Origin: Xiphias gladius
Lineage: Eukaryota; Chordata; Actinopteri; Istiophoriformes; Xiphiidae
DNA length: 64,000 bases
Assembly: GCF_016859285.1 (NCBI RefSeq)
Contig: NC_053420.1
Location: forward strand, 8,626,501 to 8,690,500
Direction of reading: 5' to 3'
Part shown: positions 51,191 through 64,000 of the stretch, piece after piece
Numbering within the stretch: the first letter of the stretch is position 1
Layout: each line of letters begins with the position of its first letter
The notes under the pieces: model-generated
What the model saw: the letters and a program-made list of their open reading frames with translations, nothing else
The model's database searches: none
Told to the model about the DNA's origin: nothing
Translations under genes and position numbers: made by a program

Positions 51191-51662
51191 TTCCTATGAG
51201 ACTAAACATGTAAATATTTCACAAAGGAAGAAAACACCGTAATCAATAAGAATAAAACTGTACAAGGATCCAGACTGTAAAAAAAAACAAAAAAAAACAA
51301 AAAACTTTTTACACATGAAATGCACAATGCATGGCTCATTCTCGCTATCCAGGCACAACTGACGATACCATATCAATATTATGATCAGACAACATACTGT
51401 ATGGCATGTTAGCATCACTACCGCAATCAAACACAGCTACACACAAAAGAGACTAAAATATTTTGCTGCAGTTGCAGTATCTGGGGGTTGGTTTTGTTTC
51501 AGTGAAGTCTTGTCTGCGATGAGTGCTGAGATGAAGACAGCTCACTGTGCCCGACAGGACAAGGAAGCTTTGCTTTGAAGTCTCTGGCAATGTGCAGTTA
51601 TGACTGGACGGTTCAGTCTGGGTTTTGCCCTCCGACGAGACAAGCGTCCTCAGCTGGAGCAG

Positions 51663-60771
<9,109 letters not shown>

Positions 60772-60837
60772 GGTCCCAGATCTGGCAGGATGGCTTCAGG
60801 CTGTGTCGGTCTGCAGCAGAGTAACGCTCCTCATGCA
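60772..60837 (-). other. pacsin1: pacsin1 5' UTR part of exon 1
   Basis: On the minus strand a good acceptor (tctcttacag) ends at 60838. The exon then runs to the ATG at 60771 in the context 'ctgggaccATGTC'. The promoter and leader exon must lie further right, possibly outside the window. Confidence 0.65.
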
Positions 60838-60841
60838 CTGT

Positions 60842-61845
60842 AAGAGAAGAAGAGCACGGAGGAGGGTAAACAAAGACTTTGTGCATCGTGAACAGAGGGA
60901 TACGTGAGATGCATAAACACCCTCTGAACTCATAAATCTGGTTATAGGCTGCTGTGATAAAACAAGCATACACATTTTTTGGTTTCGTTCCATCACTTGT
61001 AGACTAAGTACTTATTCCTACAGCTCATATGATCACAACATCATAGTCTTAATCTTAATTCTTTGTTCAGACTCAGTGTCACAGATTTCAAAGTGGAGGC
61101 CAAATAATTATATAACCAGAAAAAGGCAGTGCACATGAAACATTTATACAAGATGCTTAGAAACAATGAACCACACCGACTTAAGACAAGTAAAGCTGCG
61201 CTTTAAAGAGCATTGTATGTGTATGTATAACGTTTTTACTTGATAAATTGATAAATTACAGTTCTGGACATAAGCACTACCATAATCTTCCTTTAATCGT
61301 CACAACTTTGCAAACAGATAGTATGTAAGGTGATACCACTGAATGAGCTAATACACATTTGTACAAAGGCCATACTAAAGGTGACGTGTTCAGTGATTAC
61401 CGCCAGCGGAATGTGAAAGTTCACTATCAGAGTTGTACTTTACTCAGTACTATCCATACACTGATGTCAAGTGGGCTCAGGCACTTACAAAACCGCAGTC
61501 ACCCTCATAACCTGAGTGCTCCTGGCTATTTGCTCTCTACTCCCCTGAGATGACTTTTTCCATAGATGTAATGACTGGCTATTAATTTTCAGTGGCATCG
61601 CCGCACCCAGCCTCTGTCAGAACACTGCCGCCTAATTGCAGAATAATCTTCCCTCATTTCTAGTCAACTAACATTATCCAAAGGCCTCGCTGGAACACCT
61701 CATGCTGCTGCAGAAATTACGAACTTCGACATGATTGCTAATTATGACACTTGCAGAAATTAGGGCACAAAATGACTTCCAAAGTGAGAGGAGAGACAGT
61801 GAAAATTAAAACTATCTATCTGTCCACCTGCCTGCATAAACTACC
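60842..61845. other. Upstream of pacsin1 exon 1, nothing recognised
   Basis: Probably pacsin1 5' intron. I see no clear leader exon or promoter. Confidence 0.4.
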
Positions 61846-61849
61846 TACT

Positions 61850-62080
61850 TACCTACCTTCCTATCCTTGAATGGATTTCTGAACAGGCCCAGGAGCCCAA
61901 GGGGTCAAGGGGCCTCTGTTCGCAGAGACTATTAATACTTCTTGTTGGAAAGTCAATCAAACGACTAAGAAGAGATGCAAAATGACCACAAAGAGACATA
62001 AAATGATTACAATTAAACACATAACTACCACAAATAGATGTAAAACAACCATAAAGAGACGCAAGATGACCACAAAGATA
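61850..62080 (+). repeat. Dispersed block followed by a 21-bp minisatellite
   Basis: 61850-61965 is shared with 13050-13190. From 61971 an exact 21-bp period follows, with units starting at 61971, 61992, 62013, 62034, 62055 and a partial at 62076. The consensus is close to 'agagacgcaaaatgaccacaa'. The units differ at several positions, so the array is old. Confidence 0.85.
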
Positions 62081-62194
62081 ATTTTGAAGGCAATCTGTGG
62101 GTATTGTTGCTATGTAGGAGGGGTGGGGGGCCTTTTACATGTCTCCACAGGGACGAATCATTAAAACAAAATCCCCACAAAAAGGCAGTGATCT

Positions 62195-63065
62195 ATAGTG
62201 CATACAGAAAGTATTCAGACCCCTTCACTTTTTTCACATTTTGTTATGTTGCAGCCTTATGCTAAAATCTTTCAAGGTCATTTTTCCCCCTCATCAATCT
62301 ACATTCAAGACCCCATAATGACAAAGCTAGAAAAGAATTTTATAATTTTTGCAAATTTATTAAAAAGGAAAAAGTGAAATACCCGTAGACATACAGTAAT
62401 TATTCAAGCCCTTTTCTATGACACTTGAAATTTAGCTCAGGTGCATTTCTCTTGATCATCTTTGAGATATTTCTATGCCTTGATTGGAGTCCACCAGTGG
62501 TAAATTCAATTGATCGGACAGGATTTGGAAAGGTAAACACCTGTCTATATAAGGTCTCACAGCTGACAATGCATATCAGAGCAAAAACCAAGCCATGAGG
62601 TCAAAGGAACTGCCTGCAGAGCTCAGAGGCAGGATTGTGTTGAGGCACAGATCTGGGGAAGGCTACAAAAAATCTTTCTGCTGTATTGAAGGTTCCCAAG
62701 AGCATAGCGGCCTCCATAATTCTTCACTGGAAGAAGTTTGGAACAATCAGGACTCTTCCTAGAGCTGGTCGTTCGGCCAAACTGAGCAATCGGGGGAGAA
62801 GGGCCTTGGTATGAGAGGTGACCAAGAACCCGATGGTCACTCTTGCTGGGCTCCAGAGATCCGGTGTGGAGATGGAAGAAACTTCCAGAAGGACAACCAT
62901 CACTGCAACACTCCACTGATCTGGGTTTTAAGACAGAGTGGCCAGATGGAAGCCATCTCGTCAGTGAAAGACACATGAAAAGCAGCTTGGAGTTTGCAAA
63001 AAAAGCACCTAAAGGACTCTTAGACTGTGAGAAACAAGGTTTTCTGGTCTGATAGAATCGAGTTT
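62195..63065 (+). mobile_element. Tc1-like transposon fragment (family T2)
   Basis: Starts with the family end ('gtgcatacagaaagtattca'), continues through the leader with 'ccttatgctaaaatctttca' and 'tggagtccaccagtggtaaa', and enters transposase frames from 62595 (MRSKELPAELRGRIVLRHRS). The frames are broken by shifts and stops. It is the same family as 33760-34430 and more complete. It has no proper 3' end: after about 63060 the sequence folds back into an inverted partial copy. Confidence 0.8.
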
Positions 63066-63074
63066 GAACCATTT

Positions 63075-63226
63075 GGCTTCATTTGTATTGCTTGTCCTTC
63101 TGGAAGTTTCTCCCATCTCCACACAGGATCTCTGGAGCTTAGCTCTTCGTCCTTCTCCCCGATTGCTTTGTTTGGCTGGGCAGCCAGCTCTGGAAAGACT
63201 CCTGTCAAACTATTTCTCCAGCACAC
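63075..63226 (-). mobile_element. Inverted second piece of Tc1-like family T2
   Basis: Read on the minus strand this repeats the transposase segment found at about 62745-62905: 'gactctttccagagctggct', 'caatcggggagaaggac', 'ctccagagatcctgtgtgga' and 'agaaacttccagaaggacaa'. The minus-strand frame includes SRDPVWRWEKLPEG, while the plus copy encodes the same peptide in a different frame. Confidence 0.8.
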
Positions 63227-64000
63227 TGATTTTGTGCCTGTACCTCACACATTGAAAACAGAGAATAATTTTGCTGCAAATAAAGTGGATTCCTGCTCGA
63301 AGTCAACATAAAAAGCACAATTTGATTTGTGACAAAAGTTAATGAAACATTGAGAGATTGTTCCAGCTCAGCAGCATATACTGTATGTAGTGCATATTTA
63401 TGTTTCTTTGTACGGCAAATTCTAACTGAAACCACTAGCTGATTAGAAATTGACGGTGAGATTATTATATCATTATTAACAAAAACCCTGACAAAGCGAA
63501 AGCCGTTGATGAAGAAGGTTTTGATGCAGAAGAGACAGATATGAAACAATAGAGAGAGAAGGAGCAGTGATGTGTTTTGATAGGAGATCGGGGGGGAGGG
63601 GTGGGATCTGCATGGGTATTTGGGTCAGCCATGGACCAATGGATGGAGCAACACTTTTCACAATGAAGGGCAGAGATTAAATTAGAGAGGGAAGTGAGGA
63701 GGCTGAAAAAAAATCCAAAATCCAGTTAATCGAGGGAAATTTCCACAGTGGTTTAACCCAACAGCTTTGGGAAAAACCGGATGCAGCGTGGGGTAGAGAA
63801 GTGGATGTTTATCATGCTTGGTTAATCCATTAGCAACATGTAGAGAGGGGCTTTTGTTCAGGATAGCCCTTTGCTTGGCTCTTATAAAGGCAGATCGCAG
63901 TGTAGGAAAACAACCACTGACGGGTGTCTTCCACTTTTTATTAAAGCCAACAAGTGAGACAGAAATTTTGACACAAGTCTGACTGTGGTTCTAATTTAGA
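63227..64000. other. Intergenic or pacsin1 upstream, nothing recognised
   Basis: No exon is identifiable. A G-run lies at 63590-63600. Confidence 0.4.

Overview
The window is nuclear DNA of a ray-finned fish, probably a percomorph. Four vertebrate genes can be assembled exon by exon with GT-AG junctions in matching phase. Their introns are short, and the DNA between them is full of teleost-type DNA transposons, MITEs, retroposon tails and long (CA)n/(GT)n tracts. Species assignment beyond 'teleost' is inference.

Layout. 1-6.4 kb: intergenic, with repeats and a decayed Tc1 element. 6.5-10.8 kb: snrpc (U1 snRNP protein C), minus strand, six coding exons, 148 aa. 10.8-13.3 kb: intergenic, with an ACTT-rich repeat and an L1-like LINE remnant. 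13.3-20.2 kb: ilrun (UBA-like plus four-tryptophan domain protein), plus strand, five coding exons, 283 aa. It has a GC-rich promoter and possibly a long 3' UTR. 20.2-35.1 kb: gene-poor, with microsatellites, a 1.3-kb terminal-inverted-repeat element carrying tandem units, two copies of a dispersed repeat, and a Tc1 fragment. 35.1-45.1 kb: spdef (PNT plus ETS transcription factor), plus strand, one inferred untranslated exon and five coding exons, 334 aa. 45.1-51.6 kb: repeats. 51.6-60.8 kb: pacsin1 (F-BAR plus SH3), minus strand, nine coding exons, 445 aa. 60.8-64 kb: minisatellite and a rearranged Tc1 copy.

The gene order snrpc-ilrun-spdef-pacsin1 and all relative orientations match human 6p21.31 as I recall it, so this is an ancient syntenic block. 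The four proteins work in unrelated processes: 5' splice-site recognition, restraint of antiviral and inflammatory transcription, epithelial secretory differentiation, and endocytic membrane shaping. They do not form an operon-like pathway.

I found no undescribed gene system. The less ordinary signals are structural: a head-to-head Tc1 pair, a 1.3-kb element with long inverted ends around tandem units, a facing (GT)n/(CA)n pair possibly in the ilrun 3' UTR, a five-copy dispersed family, a repeat split in a pacsin1 intron, and a pacsin1 reading that keeps only one NPF motif.
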